Shown: piece after piece, positions 1 to 10,745 of the stretch
Numbering within the stretch: position 1 is the first letter of the stretch
Layout: every line of letters starts with the position of its first letter
NCBI GenBank assembly: GCA_028564925.1
Contig: CM053033.1
Location: 82,683,968 to 82,747,967 of the forward strand
Length of the DNA: 64,000 bases
Source: Lithobates sylvaticus
Lineage: Eukaryota; Chordata; Amphibia; Anura; Ranidae
Direction of reading: 5' to 3'
The notes under the pieces: model-generated
Databases searched by the model: none
What the model was told of the DNA's origin: nothing
What the model saw: only the letters and a program-made list of their open reading frames with translations
Position numbers and translations under genes: made by a program

Positions 1-252
1 AAACGCAGCCACTGTGCCATCAAATGTAGCCACTGTGCCCATCAAACGCAGCCACTGTGCCCATCAAATGCTGCAACTGTGCCCAACAAATGCTGCAACT
101 GTGCCCATCAAATGCTGCAACTGTATCATCAAATGCTGCCACTGTGCCCATCAAATGCTCCCACTGTGCAATGAAATGCTCCCACTGTGCCCATCAAATG
201 CTCCCACTGTGCCCATCAAATGCTCCCACTGTGCCCATCAAATGCTGCCACT
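1..252. repeat. Minisatellite, about 22-bp unit, cut by the window start
   Basis: About eleven head-to-tail copies of a 21-22 bp unit built on AAATGCTGCCACTGTGCCC. Units differ by one to four bases (CTGCA, CTCCC and CGCAGC variants), so the array is not freshly expanded. It stops where the sequence becomes GC-rich. The left end is outside the window. Open frames across it are products of the repeat and are not genes. Confidence 0.9.
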
Positions 253-689
253 GGGCTCCCGCGGGCGGTGTCCTCCATGTCCTCAAAGTCTTCTCCTGTT
301 TTCTTCTCCCGTCCTCTCCTATGATTGGATGCCTGATAGGCGTCCAATCACAACACCTGTCGTTTCAGGTGACGGGTAACAGACCCGAGCACCTGATTGG
401 CAGAGAGGTGGTTCAGTGTTAGGAAAGCGAATATTCATTTGCTTTTCTAACACAGCTGGGTGAACTGCGAGCGCCAAGCATGACGCTCTCTGTTTACCTA
501 TGTTCTGTCCCCAGATACGCTGGTTTCAACATTTACACTACAACCTTGTTTGCGGTCACCTCCGCTACTGTGCACTTTCCCATTCTTGCCCATCACCGCA
601 TTCGCATTTATGCCGCCTCAGCTCCCGTGGAGAAGTTGTATTCCTGGCCCACCTTGCGCCTGCCATGATGCACTGCACTCGCTGTCTTG
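253..689. other. Unassigned stretch
   Basis: No gene recognised. The only structure I see is a short dyad around 320-355, where TTGGATGCCTGATAGGCGTCCAA can fold back on itself. The sequence is mixed in composition and may be part of a degraded repeat. Confidence 0.4.
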
Positions 690-1135
690 GTTGGTGAGTG
701 TGTTTGGATAACCATCTATACACACCAAAAATTTATTTTTATCTTTCTACTCTTTTACAATTCTAGTATGATCCATTATATTTATATACATTTATTCCAT
801 AGGAATTTTGGCTGCATCAGCTCCTGATGAGTGGAATGATTATCCACGAAACCCGTGGATAATCAGCTTTACTTTAATGCCCCAGCTACACCTCATATGG
901 AATCATACTGTGTCGGTGCCAGGCATGTTATCGTTGGCCGCATTGTGTTATACTTTTTAAGCCATTTACCAACCCAATTATGCGCTTTTATTGCTACTAT
1001 ATATGTACCTTTTTATTATACTCATGCCATGTGTACGCTACCTGCATGTATATGAAGCTGTCATTCCTCGTTGTCTATATATATATATGTGTATGTTGAC
1101 AATAAATATTCCATGGTAAAATTGAAACATGGTGT
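690..1135 (+). mobile_element. Retroelement-like repeat carrying a hammerhead-like core
   Basis: An AT-rich block with a hammerhead-like motif at 824-857 and an AATAAA signal near 1101. Penelope-like elements and retrozymes are known to carry minimal hammerhead motifs in their terminal repeats, which makes this a plausible terminal fragment of such an element. No coding remnant is present and the boundaries are approximate. The family assignment is an inference from the motif alone. Confidence 0.4.
824..857 (+). other. Hammerhead-ribozyme-like core motif
   Basis: CTGATGA (824-830) is followed by a perfect 5-bp stem GTGGA/TCCAC (831-835 with 843-847, 7-nt loop) and then GAAA (848-851). These are the invariant core blocks of a type I hammerhead in the right order and spacing. 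After GAAA, C852 could pair with G855 and A851 with U856, giving the tiny stem III known in Penelope-type minimal hammerheads. The next base, where the cleavage-site nucleotide should be, is G857, which is normally not cleaved. Stem I is only partly matched (GCTG with CAGC). I judge it a recognisable but probably inactive motif. Confidence 0.5.
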
Positions 1136-2130
1136 AATTTACCTCCACTATCCTAGTTGCTTCATTTAAAGTCCCAATCTTCCCTTTACAGATATACAGA
1201 GGTTGGATCAAATTGATCTATCATATCAGAGTGATCCAAATGAATATAAGTAATAATATAATATAATAATATATAATAATATATTATACAGTAGGGATGA
1301 GCCGAACACCCCCGGGTTCGGTTCGCACCAGAACCTTCGAACCGACCGAAAGTTCGCGCGAATTTTCGAACCCTATACGTTATAATGGACGCGAACGTTC
1401 GAAATCAAAAGTGCTAATTACAACGGCCAATATGCATGTTAATGTCATAAAACAGGGACCCGGGTCCTGCCCCAGGGGACATATATCAATGCAAAAAGAA
1501 CTTTTAAAAACTAACGTTTTTTCGGGAGCAGTCATTTTAATGATGCATAAAGTGAAAAAAAAAAAGTGAAATTTTCCTTTAAATATGGTACCTGGGGGGT
1601 GTCCAAAGTATGCTGTGAAGTGGCATGTGTTTCCCGTGTTTAGAACTGTCCTTGCACAAAATGACATTTGTAAAGGAAAAAAAGAAGCCATTTAAAACCA
1701 CTTGCGGCTTTAGGTTTGTTCTTAAGTAGAATCTGAACAGGTACATTATGAAGTGTAGCTCCATCCCAAAAAAATCTATTTTTATGCTTTTTGGAGAACA
1801 TAGGGAGGGGTTATCACCCCTGTAACATTTGCTGTCTTTGCAATCTGTTCAGAACATGTCACCTCACTTTCCGTCCCAATGACAAATGTTTTTGGGAAAA
1901 GTGGGGTTTTAATTGCAACAAGGATTGGTGATAAAGCATCAGTAGAGAGGAGATACCTTTTTCCCAAATTAAATCTAACATGATAGAATTTCCCTTCCTA
2001 GGGGTAGATTTCCTCTCACTTCCTGTTTTCTATTTCCGTTTGCAAGTAGGATTCGTTTGTAAGTTGGATGTTTGAAAGTAGGGGCCTGCCGTATATATAC
2101 TCTGCAGAAATTTGCCCTATTAGATGTTGG

Positions 2131-2550
2131 TGTAGCCACAAGACTGGTGGGCACAGGAATGGGCCCTGCTGTGAGTTATTAGATCAAGATTTGTAATTGC
2201 ATGCACCTGTTGAACAGGGCAGAAAAATTGGGCCTTTGGCGGTGGTGGTGGACGGTGTTGCCACAAGACTGTAGGCCCTCATAGTTACTCTTGGTGGGCG
2301 CAGGAATGGGCCCTGCTGTGAGTTATTAGATCAAGATTTGTAATTGCAAGCACCTGATGAACAGGGCAGAAAAATTGGGCCTTTGGGGCTGGTGGTGGTG
2401 GACGGTGTTGCCACAAGACTGCAGGCCCTCATAGTTACTCTTGGTGGGCGCAGGAATGGGCCCTGCTGTGAACTATTAGATCAAGATTTGTAATTACCCG
2501 CCCCTGTTAAACAGGGGCTGAAAAATTGTGCCTTAGGCACTGGTGCCACA
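2131..2550. repeat. Three long tandem units inside the hAT element
   Basis: Roughly three copies of a 130-150 bp unit containing GGCGCAGGAATGGGCCCTGC, TTATTAGATCAAGATTTG and a CAGGGCAGAAAAATTG block. The third copy is the most diverged. The array occupies the place where the C-terminal part of the transposase gene should be, so it may have replaced that part of the element. Confidence 0.75.
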
Positions 2551-2633
2551 ACACTGCAACCCCTCACAGAGACTGTACTTGGAGCACAGCAGTCACACGT
2601 GTTGCGATCAAGTGCCAGGCTCCACCTCCATGC

Positions 2634-5009
2634 TCACACAATCCCACTCCTCCTCCTCCTCCTCCACCTCATCCTCATCCTCTTCCTGTGTGATGGGTGG
2701 GACAGAAGGAACACTGTCCGGATAAAGGGGGCTTGAGAGGCAAGGAAGTCCTCCTCTTCCTGCCTCTGTTCTGCCTCAAGTGCCCTGTCCATTATCCCAC
2801 GCAGCGTATGCTCCAACAGGTGGACAAGAGGGACAGTGTCACTGATGCATGCACTGTCACTGCTCACCATCCTCGTGGCCTCCTCAAATGGTGAGAGGAC
2901 AGTGCATGCATCCCTGATCATGCTCCACTGACGTGGGGAAAAAAAACCAAGCTCCCCTGACCCTGTCCTGGTGCCGTAGTCGCAAAGGTACTCATTGATG
3001 GCCCTCTGCTGCGTGTGCAGTCGCTGCAGCATGGCCAACGTTGAGTTCCACCTGGTGGGCATGTCACATATTAGGCGGTTCTTGGGCAGGTTCAGCTCCT
3101 TTTGCAGCTCAGTCAGCCGAGCACTGGCATTATAAGATCGGCGGAAATGCACACAGACTTTCCTGGCCTGCCTCAGGACATCCTGTAAGCCTGGGAACCT
3201 GCCCAAGAACCGCTGCACCACCAGGTTGAGGACGTGAGCCATGCAGGGCACATGGGTGAGCTGCCCCTGTCGCAGGGCGGAGAGGAGGTTGGTGCCATTG
3301 TCAGAAACGACCATTCCTGGCTTAAGCTGACGTGGCGTCAACCACCTCTCGGCTGCCCCTGCAGAGCTGCCAGAACCTCTGGCCCAGTGTGGCTCCTGTC
3401 CCCCAAACACACCAGCGCAAGCACGGCATGGCATCTTTTTGCCTGCGTACTTGCGTAGCCCCTTGTACGCCTACGGAGCACCGCTGGTTCCAAGGACAGA
3501 GCACTGGAGGAAGAAGAAGAGGAGGGGGTGGAGGAGAGAGGTGTGTCACAACCAGTAGCAGTAGTAGCGTTTTGGAGGCGTGGTGGCGGAACAACCTCCA
3601 ACACTACTGCACCTTGTCCTGCATCCCTCCCAGCTGCCAATAGAGTGACCCAATGGGCCGTGAAAGAAAGGTACCGTCCCTGTCCATGCCTGCTGGACCA
3701 TGAGTCAGCGGTAATATGCACCTTACCGCTGACCGCCCTGTCCAGCGAGGCATGGACATTGCCCTCCACATGCCGTAGAGAGACGGAATCGCCTTCCGCG
3801 AGAAAAAAGTGGCGTTTGGGAACCTGCCACTGAGGAACCGCACATTGAACAAACTCACGGAAGGGGGGCCGAGTCTACCAACTGAAAAGGCAGCAGTTGA
3901 AGTGCTAGCAATTTAGCCAGGCTAGCATTCAACCGCTGGGCATGTGGATGGCTGGGAGTGTACTTCTTTCTACGGTCCAGCAGCTGGGGCAGGGAAATTT
4001 GCCTGCTGCAATCGGACGTCGGTGTACTGCAAGTACTTGGTTGTGACACACCTAATTCTACACCTTCAGTCCTCTCAGAGCAGCTTTCAGAGAGGACTGA
4101 AGGTGTAGTGGGGATGGAGATCCCAGCTGAGGAGCAAGGAGAGGTCCGCTTAGTTCTTTGGTGTGGGTCTTTTATGTGTGCCTGCCAACGAGCTGCATGG
4201 CAGGTCGCCATATGTCTGGTCATGCTTGTCGTGCCCAAGCGGCTGATGTTTTGGCCACGCGAGATACGCTTGAGACAAATATTGCAAATAGCAGTGGTGC
4301 GATCTGCTGCACTCGTCTCAAAAAAGGCCCACACCAAAGAACTTTTCTGATAACGTGCAGAGGCAGCGCCCTGCACAGGCGGAGCTCTGCGGTGTTGTAC
4401 AGTTGCTGTGCTGGCCTCTACCTGGCCTCCAGGGGGCATCCTGCCTCGTTGGACATGTGACGCCGCATCCTCCTCCTCCTCGTCCTCCTCCTCATCCTCT
4501 CTCCCTTGAGGCACCCACGTGGAGTCAGTGACCTCATCATCCCCTCCCTCTTCACCACTAGAGCAAACCTGGCAGTAAGCTGCAGCTGGTGGAACAGTAC
4601 TGCCAGATTCCTCAAGCTGGGTATCGTCATCCGAGCCTTCGAATCGTTGGGCATCCTCCTGGAGCATGTACCCAACACTGTGCTCAAAGAGTTCGGGGGA
4701 CTCCTCAGGAGGACATGGTGGGTCTAGGGAAGGGGTGGCTGATGATGCTCTGTCAGTACCCTGAGCCTGGGTGAGAGAGGATGAGGAGGATGAGGAGGGC
4801 TTGGTCATCCATTCTACCAAGCCTTCAGCATGATGCGGCTCCACATGTCCAGCTGCCGAAAACAAAGACGCGCGTGTCCCATGGCCACGTGCTGATGACG
4901 ATGCACGACCACGTCCACGTCCACGGCCACGTCCACTAGAAACAGAGCCTGCCTGCCCTGTGTTCTTGGCTCTGCACGCTCTGCCTCCCCTTGGCGGTCT
5001 TCCAGCCAT
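2634..5009 (-). pseudogene. hAT transposase with BED zinc finger (broken)
   Basis: Transposase remnant read in at least three frames. The likely start is ATG at 5009 (MAGRPPRGGR), just downstream of TATA-bearing repeats. The N-terminus is basic, RG-rich and then acidic and Ser-rich. A BED finger lies at 4182-4346, with CNIC and a terminal RHMATCH. Further on are ITADSWSS near 3706, carrying the first catalytic Asp, VSDNGTN near 3302, carrying the second, and CMAHVLNLVV and DMPTRWNSTLAML from the RNase H-like fold. The reading ends in an acidic run and a basic out-of-frame tail. The C-terminal region with the third catalytic acid and the hAT dimerisation block is absent. At least two frameshifts lie between about 3860 and 3340. 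The protein would have cut and pasted hAT ends in the nucleus; this copy cannot encode it. Confidence 0.85.
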
Positions 5010-5021
5010 TGTAGTCGGTAG

Positions 5022-5708
5022 TCCTGTGGGTGCTGCTGAGAAGAATATATAGGAGCTCTGTGGGTGCTGCTGAGAAGAATATATAGGAGCTCTGTGTGAT
5101 GCCACTAACACACTAGAAGTCCTATGGGTGCTTCTGCAAAGAAAATAGAGGAGCTCTGTGTGATGCCACTAACACACTAGAAGTCCTGCCACTAACACAC
5201 TAGAAGTCCTATGGGTGCTTCTGCAAAGAAAATATAGGAGCTCTGTGTGATGCCACTAACACACTAGAAATCCTATGGGTGCTTCTGCAAAAGAAAATAT
5301 AGGAGCTCTGTGTGATGCCACTAACACACTAGAAGTCCTGTGGGTGCTTCTGCAAAGAAAATAGAGGAGCTCTGTGTGATGCCACTAACACACTAGAAGT
5401 CCTGTGGGTGCTTCTGCAAAGAAAATAGAGGAGCTCTGTGTGATGCCACTAGAAGTCCTATGGGTGCTTCTGCAAAGAAAATAGAGGAGCTCTGTGTGAT
5501 GCCACTAACAGAAGTCCTGTGGGTGCTTCTGCAAAGAAAATAGAGGAGCTCTGTGTGATGCCACTAACACACTAGAAGTCCTGTGGGTGCTTCTGCAAAG
5601 AAAATAGAGGAGCTCTGTGTGATGCCACTAACACACTAGAAGTCCTATGGGTGCTTCTGCAAAGAAAATAGAGGAGCTCTGTGTGATGCCACTAACACAC
5701 TAGAAGTC
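5022..5708 (-). repeat. 64-bp minisatellite upstream of the hAT transposase start
   Basis: About ten units of roughly 63-64 bp, each containing GTGGGTGCTTCTGCAAAGAA, GAGGAGCTCTGTGTGATGCC and ACTAACACACTAGAAGTCC. The two units nearest the transposase ATG are shorter and carry a TATATA box; the distal units mostly have AAAATAGAGG there. Subterminal repeats are typical transposase-binding regions in hAT elements, so the array may combine binding sites with a promoter. The function is inferred. Confidence 0.85.
5043..5053 (-). promoter_or_regulatory. Candidate TATA box for the hAT transposase
   Basis: Minus-strand CCTATATATTC sits about 35-45 bp before the likely ATG at 5009, and a second copy is present one unit further upstream (about 5082-5092). 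The position and sequence suit a pol II core promoter, although no start site can be shown from sequence alone. Confidence 0.4.
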
Positions 5709-5750
5709 CGTGGGTTCGCATCGAGCACCGGGCCCATCCCTATTATACAG

Positions 5751-6723
5751 TATATTATATAATGAGGGGTAACTTGGATAGTGGTAGAAAAGTTGTTTTC
5801 ATTATATTATCGTATTATAACAGTTAGTAGACAATCGATGATTAAATAAATGAATAATGTATTTTAAGAGAAATAAATCAATAGTAAAAAAATATTATTA
5901 TGAATAAATATGTGGGGGGGGGGGGGGGGATTTTCCAAGTGTGGTAAATGTATATACACACACACAAGTCGCTGTATCTATAGAGGAAGGATAAGAGAAG
6001 AATGTAGATATGTGAAAGATTACTAACATTAAAATTAAAGTTAAAGTAATAATAATAATAATAATAATAATTATAATTAACAATCAAAAAATTAATGATT
6101 AATAATTAAAAGGGTTATATAATAGTGCTTACTTCCAATTCCTCGTTAAGCCCATTAGGTACAAGGGTGTCTAGATCAGTGGTCAGCAACCCTGTCCTCA
6201 GGGCCCATTAACAGGCCAGGTTTGCAAGATAACTGAAATACATGTGTAGTGCCAGGCAGAAACCACTCAGTGATGGAAAATCTCAGCAGAGGGAAAAAGG
6301 TTTTAGTCCTAATCTACTTGATCCAAAACAACAACAAAGTTTTTGCTTTGGATAGATTTTAAGATGTCAACTCTGATTGGGAGTACCTTTTCGTTTCTAA
6401 AAAACGGTACTCACAGACAGAAGTCTGGAACTATTTGTGTCTGGCAGGTTTCTCTTCTGGACAACTTTTTTAATTTAAATTTTCAAATCAGTGCCATCTC
6501 TATGTAGTGTTGCCCGTAGGAGCCACTGGTAATTGGAACTATTTATCCCCTCACAGCATGCACAGCCTGGCACATAGCATTTTTGGCATTCTTCCACTGG
6601 CTCAAGAATCTAGGTTTGTTAGGTTTTTATTGAACAGGATCTTGGGTAGAGATGGGGAGTATGGGATCCCCATCAAATCATTCTCTGCAGCTATTACCTT
6701 TTGTACCTCCACCCCCATCCCTT
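5751..6723. other. AT-rich unassigned stretch with simple repeats
   Basis: No gene seen. It contains a run of about 18 G near 5912-5929, a short CA run near 5956-5966 and an (AAT)n run at about 6045-6070. Bases 6180-6245 (GGTCAGCAACCCTGTCCTCA onward) resemble one end of a common frog hAT-type MITE, but no partner end follows. Confidence 0.5.
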
Positions 6724-6867
6724 TAGAATGTAAGCTCTATGGGCAGGGCCTTTCTGTACCTTTTGTATTGAACTGTACTGTAAATGTGTTGTTCCCCCCC
6801 TATACATTGTAAAGCGCTGCGTAAACTGTTGGCACAATATAAATCGTGTATAATAATAATAATAATA
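6724..6867 (+). mobile_element. SINE-like or LINE-tail retroposon fragment
   Basis: The block starts TAGAATGTAAGCTCTATGGG, contains TTGTAAAGCGCTGCGTAAAC and a GTTGGCACAATATAAATC segment, and ends in (AAT)n. A closely related block occurs in reverse orientation at 52943-53092. The trinucleotide tail and dispersed copies indicate a retroposed 3' end. I cannot name the parent LINE with certainty. Confidence 0.6.
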
Positions 6868-6989
6868 CTCCGAACTGTAGAACTTGAGGACTGCTAGGCT
6901 TCTGGCTTCTTTATATAAAATGCTGGCTATATTGCACAAATTTATGCTGCACTGTTTTGTCTCTTCGCTGACTTGCACAACTTTTGTTT

Positions 6990-7240
6990 GTATTGCACAG
7001 CTCCTGGCTGCACTGGAGACACATAGGCGGTAATGCACAACTCCTGGTTGTATTGCACAGCTCCTGGCTGCACTGGAGACACATAGGCGGTAATGCACAA
7101 CTCCTGGTTGTATTGCATAGCTCCTGGCTGCACTGGAGACACATAGGCGGTATTGCACAGCTCCTGGCTGCACTGGAGACACATAGGCGGTAATGCACAA
7201 CTCCTGGTTGTATTGCACAGCTCCTGGCTGCACTGCACAG
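6990..7240. repeat. 60-bp minisatellite, about four units
   Basis: Units of about 60 bp combine GCACAGCTCCTGGCTGCACT, GGAGACACATAGGCGGTA and ATGCACAACTCCTGGTTGT. Two adjacent units are identical or nearly so, and one is shortened to about 40 bp. Long open frames on both strands here come from the repeat periodicity (60 is divisible by 3) and are not genes. Confidence 0.85.
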
Positions 7241-7272
7241 CTTTCAAGCACCCCACAGTCACTTCTCCTCTG

Positions 7273-7752
7273 TGTAGCAGGAATAAGTACCTGTACTCAC
7301 TCAGTCCTAGAATAATGGAGTTTCCCCACCCCTGTTCTGTTGGCTCTGATCCGGGCTCTCTCTCTTTGGTAGGCACCTCTGGCTAAGCCTAACTGAGAAC
7401 TTGATGTCTTCAAAAGGGACTCCTCAGACTTCTCCACTATCTCTCTTCCCCAGGGCCAGCACAAGGTCAAGAAGGCTGGACCTTAGAACTCAAAAGAATT
7501 ACAGGCTCTCTGGCCACCTACTGGACACACCTCTCCAGGGATTGGCTGTTCCATAATTATTCACAATACCTGTTCTGCTTGCCCCTTCCACTATACTTCT
7601 AGAAATCTCCAAAAGACAGGGGAAAGTAGCAGAACAGCAGCCTTTGAGACATTGAACAGCCCAAAGCAATCAAACCCTGCTCCGCTGATTACAGAGGAGC
7701 TAACTACAGTAAATTTGCCTAGCAGCCTACTCTAAACTAGGAGGGTGCTACA
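7273..7752. mobile_element. Candidate solo LTR (fossil)
   Basis: The block has inverted TG/CA termini, TGTAGCAGGAATAAG at the left and GGGTGCTACA at the right. Similar TGTAGCA-type ends occur at 36798 and 63624. Size, about 480 bp, suits a solo LTR of a Gypsy-like family. No clear 5-bp duplication flanks it, and no internal coding region is present. Orientation is not decided. Confidence 0.4.
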
Positions 7753-8640
7753 TCAATGTCTGATGCTCTTCCCTAAAAGTAGATCTTAAGCCAACAGTTT
7801 TTTAGTTATGGATGAAGATGGGAAATTCTGAAACCCTGTCAGGGTTATATTATTGTTTATGTTCCCGCTGGGGGAGATTTGCCCTCTCTATTAGCCCTGG
7901 TGACCACAGTTACTGGAGTAGAAAGTAATGGAAAATCCAAAACTTTACAGTAATCAACGAAAGAGGAAATCTATGAATGGGGACACATGTTCCAGTGGCA
8001 ACATCTAACAGGGAAATTTAGTTTGGGGAAATTCTCTCTTGCTTCCAGTCCAGAACAATAAAAAGATTAGGGAAAACTTCTCAATGGCTCACAGACAGCA
8101 AAAGAAAACCGTGTGGAGTTTTAACCGTTTCCTACTGTAAGTTATACTTTAGCCCCTACATAGACCAATTGCCTTTACTGATGGTTATGATAATCACATG
8201 AGCCTATCCAACATTCTGTATCAAGAAAAAAAAATTTGTATTGTTTTGGACATCTTTTCAGTATACTAGATAGTCAGTCTGTGCCAAAGACCCGTTAGTT
8301 ATTCAATGCCAGCGTTGGCTGGTGACTTGTTTACGAACGTCCAGCTCTGCACGAGGAACTCAATTTAATTCACTGTCCTTGCAGGAGGCAGGAAGATATC
8401 CCTGACAGTTGCACATTCTCGCAGCTTGGCAGGTTCTCTTCAGTAAACAGACCTCCCTCGTTGGCCGGTCACCATGCTGTGCTGGAGCTTTTAACGCAGA
8501 TGGACAAACCAGTCCAAGAACAGAGGACTTTTCAATTCCCGAGCACAGCACCACGCTTTGATCCTTAACAAAACAGCACGTGACAAGCCCACGTTCCAGA
8601 TCTTGAAAAAATATTGTCTCTTGCAAGAGTGTCTTGTATA
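7753..8640. other. Unassigned complex sequence
   Basis: No gene, TIR or tandem repeat recognised. Composition is balanced and non-repetitive, particularly from 8260 to 8620, so it could be unique host DNA. No splice-flanked coding segment is evident. Confidence 0.4.
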
Positions 8641-8656
8641 TGTGTGTGTGTATGTA

Positions 8657-8698
<42 letters not shown>

Positions 8699-8708
8699 TT
8701 TTTTTTTT

Positions 8709-8740
<32 letters not shown>

Positions 8741-8741
8741 A
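8641..8741. repeat. TG, TA and poly-T microsatellite
   Basis: A short TGTGTG run is followed by about 16 TA dinucleotides and then two long T runs separated by a short A/T spacer. Such compound tracts are prone to slippage and to assembly error. Apparent open frames through it are artefacts. Confidence 0.9.
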
Positions 8742-10035
8742 ATTGCAAATTCTTGGAAACCAAAACAAGACTATTATTTACAAAAATATTGTTGCAGAAC
8801 AACAGCATAAATAGGCACTGCTTTGGAGATTTCCAGGGGATCTTTTTTTTGTTTCTTTTTGCTACATCATGTTTTTTTCTCATGTCACTTGTATTGCAGT
8901 ATTAAACCCAAAATCAAAATTTTTTTTATTATATTGCAGTTTATCAAGTGTTGATGTGATGGCTGCATTCATTTTTTTTAGGTTTCCTTTCTTCTATTTT
9001 CACCTTGTGATCTGGCCAGTCAGTCTGTTGTTTTTCAAAAGAACATGTAAGAGGATGCAGTGTGGTGCGGCGGCAATAACACTCACAGTCTGGATGCAAT
9101 CGAAAGAACAGTAAAGCAAAGACAGCTCACAGCAACCCTATGGGAAGACAGCCCAACTGGGAACACTAACGAATTCCAACAGGTTGTAGAGAAGCAGTTT
9201 TCAGCCAAGCTGATTGCTCCTGTTAGGGGGGACAGAAGGCGGCCTGGCTGTCTCGTGCCCAAGCGGGAAGAAGTCCGGAGAAGTTGCAAACCCTACACTT
9301 TCCCTCCTCATCTGGAACTTTTCCCTGCCACTAGTATTGTCCTTGACAGATGGGGCACCTGTCCCTACACTAATCACTCGCAATTGCACGCCAACACCTG
9401 GGGAGTAGGGACTCAAAAAGATTCTGCTGACCCAAGATGGCTGCCAATGCTGACTTCAAGAACCAGGAAACCATAGAGAAACTGAGTTTCCTCTGACTTC
9501 CTCTGATCGGGCGCCACCTACAGTGGAGGAAGCCGACTGCACCTGTCTACAAACAATCTTGCAGATTAATCAGATACAGGAATGAAACAAACCATTTAAC
9601 ACTGACAGGAGTGCTGACAATGATTCATTTTATTTCTTTATGTAAAACCTTTATCCCAAAAGAAAAAAAACAGTTTGCTGTAACTGATTATAAAGTATTA
9701 GCTGGAGATTGGCTTTAACTTATAAGTTTATCTAAATCTACTAGAACATATAACACTCCCCTCCCTCCAGACTAACAAAGTAGCTGACCAAATGTGCCCT
9801 CTGTACTCCTTCATCCAAAGTGGGGGCACTCTAATATAAGAGGAAAAAAAGCCTAAAAAAAATTAAATGAATGCTCCTGAACCCCCCCCCCCCCCACACA
9901 CACACACAACGGCCACCTCCCCCACCTATGGGGGGTGAGTAGCATTGTAGCACGTTGTGAGCGCCACATAAAAAGGTGGGTGGGACAAAACTGCACAGTG
10001 GGGGAAATTGTTAAATAAAACCAAGCGGCTGTGAA
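8742..10035. other. Unassigned, possibly repeat-derived
   Basis: No gene recognised. Around 9060-9760 the style of sequence (GC-rich block with CGCAATTGCACGCCAACACC, then an AT-rich tail) resembles an old LTR or non-autonomous element, but I find no paired ends. A C run followed by CA repeats lies at about 9884-9908. Confidence 0.35.
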
Positions 10036-10430
10036 TGTCAGAGACCATAAAATCAGACAGTTAAATCACAGTTTTTCAATAATAAAAGTAAAAAGAACAA
10101 ACGTAGTCAAAACATAGCCAAAGTTCAGTAACCGGAACGGATAGTCAGCCAAGCCAGAAGTCAGGGATCAATGCAGTGGAACAGCAAGCAGGATCTGGAG
10201 CCAGAGGGGATGTCAGCAAAGCAAGTCTTTAAACAGGAACGCAGGAGAATGTCTCTGTGATGTTGACCAAGGCAAATGCAGAGATCATCTTGGCTGAACG
10301 GCTTAAGTAGGCAGGACTGATGAGCAGGATATCATCAACAGCTAAGTAACTGTGGAGAGATAGGAGCTGGCAATTAGCTGACAGCTGAGCGGCCAGCTCT
10401 GAGAAGGAAGGGTTGAGCCCAGCCCTGACA
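10036..10430 (-). mobile_element. Candidate solo LTR (fossil)
   Basis: Read on the minus strand the block starts TGTCAGGGCTGGGCTC and ends GGTCTCTGACA, giving TG/CA termini with an imperfect inverted TGTCA/TGACA pair. Length is 395 bp and no coding sequence adjoins it. The flanks (GTGAA and GTAAC) are only partly alike, so a target duplication is uncertain. It looks like an old solo LTR of a Gypsy-like element. Confidence 0.5.
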
Positions 10431-10737
10431 GTAACAAAGGCAGGTTTCGGTAGAATTCTACATACACAATGCAGCATTCAGGAGTGTGCTATTCACAGAG
10501 TGAAGGGTTCAGGAGTGCGCTACATACATCTAAACATCTTCCCTAGTGAAAACTTTTCCCTCAAAAAAAAGGGGGGCGTGACAGGGGCGTGTCCTATGCC
10601 TACATACATTTGCTAGTAGGTGTCCCTCATTCCCATCTCAAAATGCTGGGAGGTATGCTTGCTTCAGCCTCTTACATAGAGACTTGCTACAAAGTTACAA
10701 TATAAAGTTTAAGCGATCAGTAGGGGAGTACTTTACA
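10431..10737. other. Unassigned stretch
   Basis: No gene or repeat structure recognised, apart from a short A run next to a G-rich run at 10563-10576. Confidence 0.4.
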
Positions 10738-10745
10738 GTCTAGGC

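Larger units (their letters stand above)
1292..5742 (-). mobile_element. hAT DNA transposon with TIRs and 8-bp TSD
   Basis: The left end reads TAGGGATGAGCCGAACACCC and the right end, reverse-complemented, reads TAGGGATGGGCCCGGTGCTC. The copy is flanked by the exact 8-bp duplication TTATACAG at 1284-1291 and 5743-5750, as expected for hAT. The transposase remnant lies on the minus strand. It is preceded by a 64-bp minisatellite (about 5022-5708) and followed by a second tandem array (about 2131-2550). The centre of the target duplication is TA, the preference reported for Buster-type hATs. The 3' third of the transposase is missing, so this copy is an internally rearranged, non-autonomous relic. 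Confidence 0.9.

Noticed and set aside
3332-4460. Plus-strand open frames of 100-130 codons
   Set aside because: Antisense shadows of the hAT transposase remnant.
6911-7386. Repetitive open frames up to 185 codons
   Set aside because: Produced by the 60-bp tandem repeat; no complexity or domain.
9060-9476. 138-codon frame
   Set aside because: No recognisable domain, start or splice context; region looks repeat-derived.
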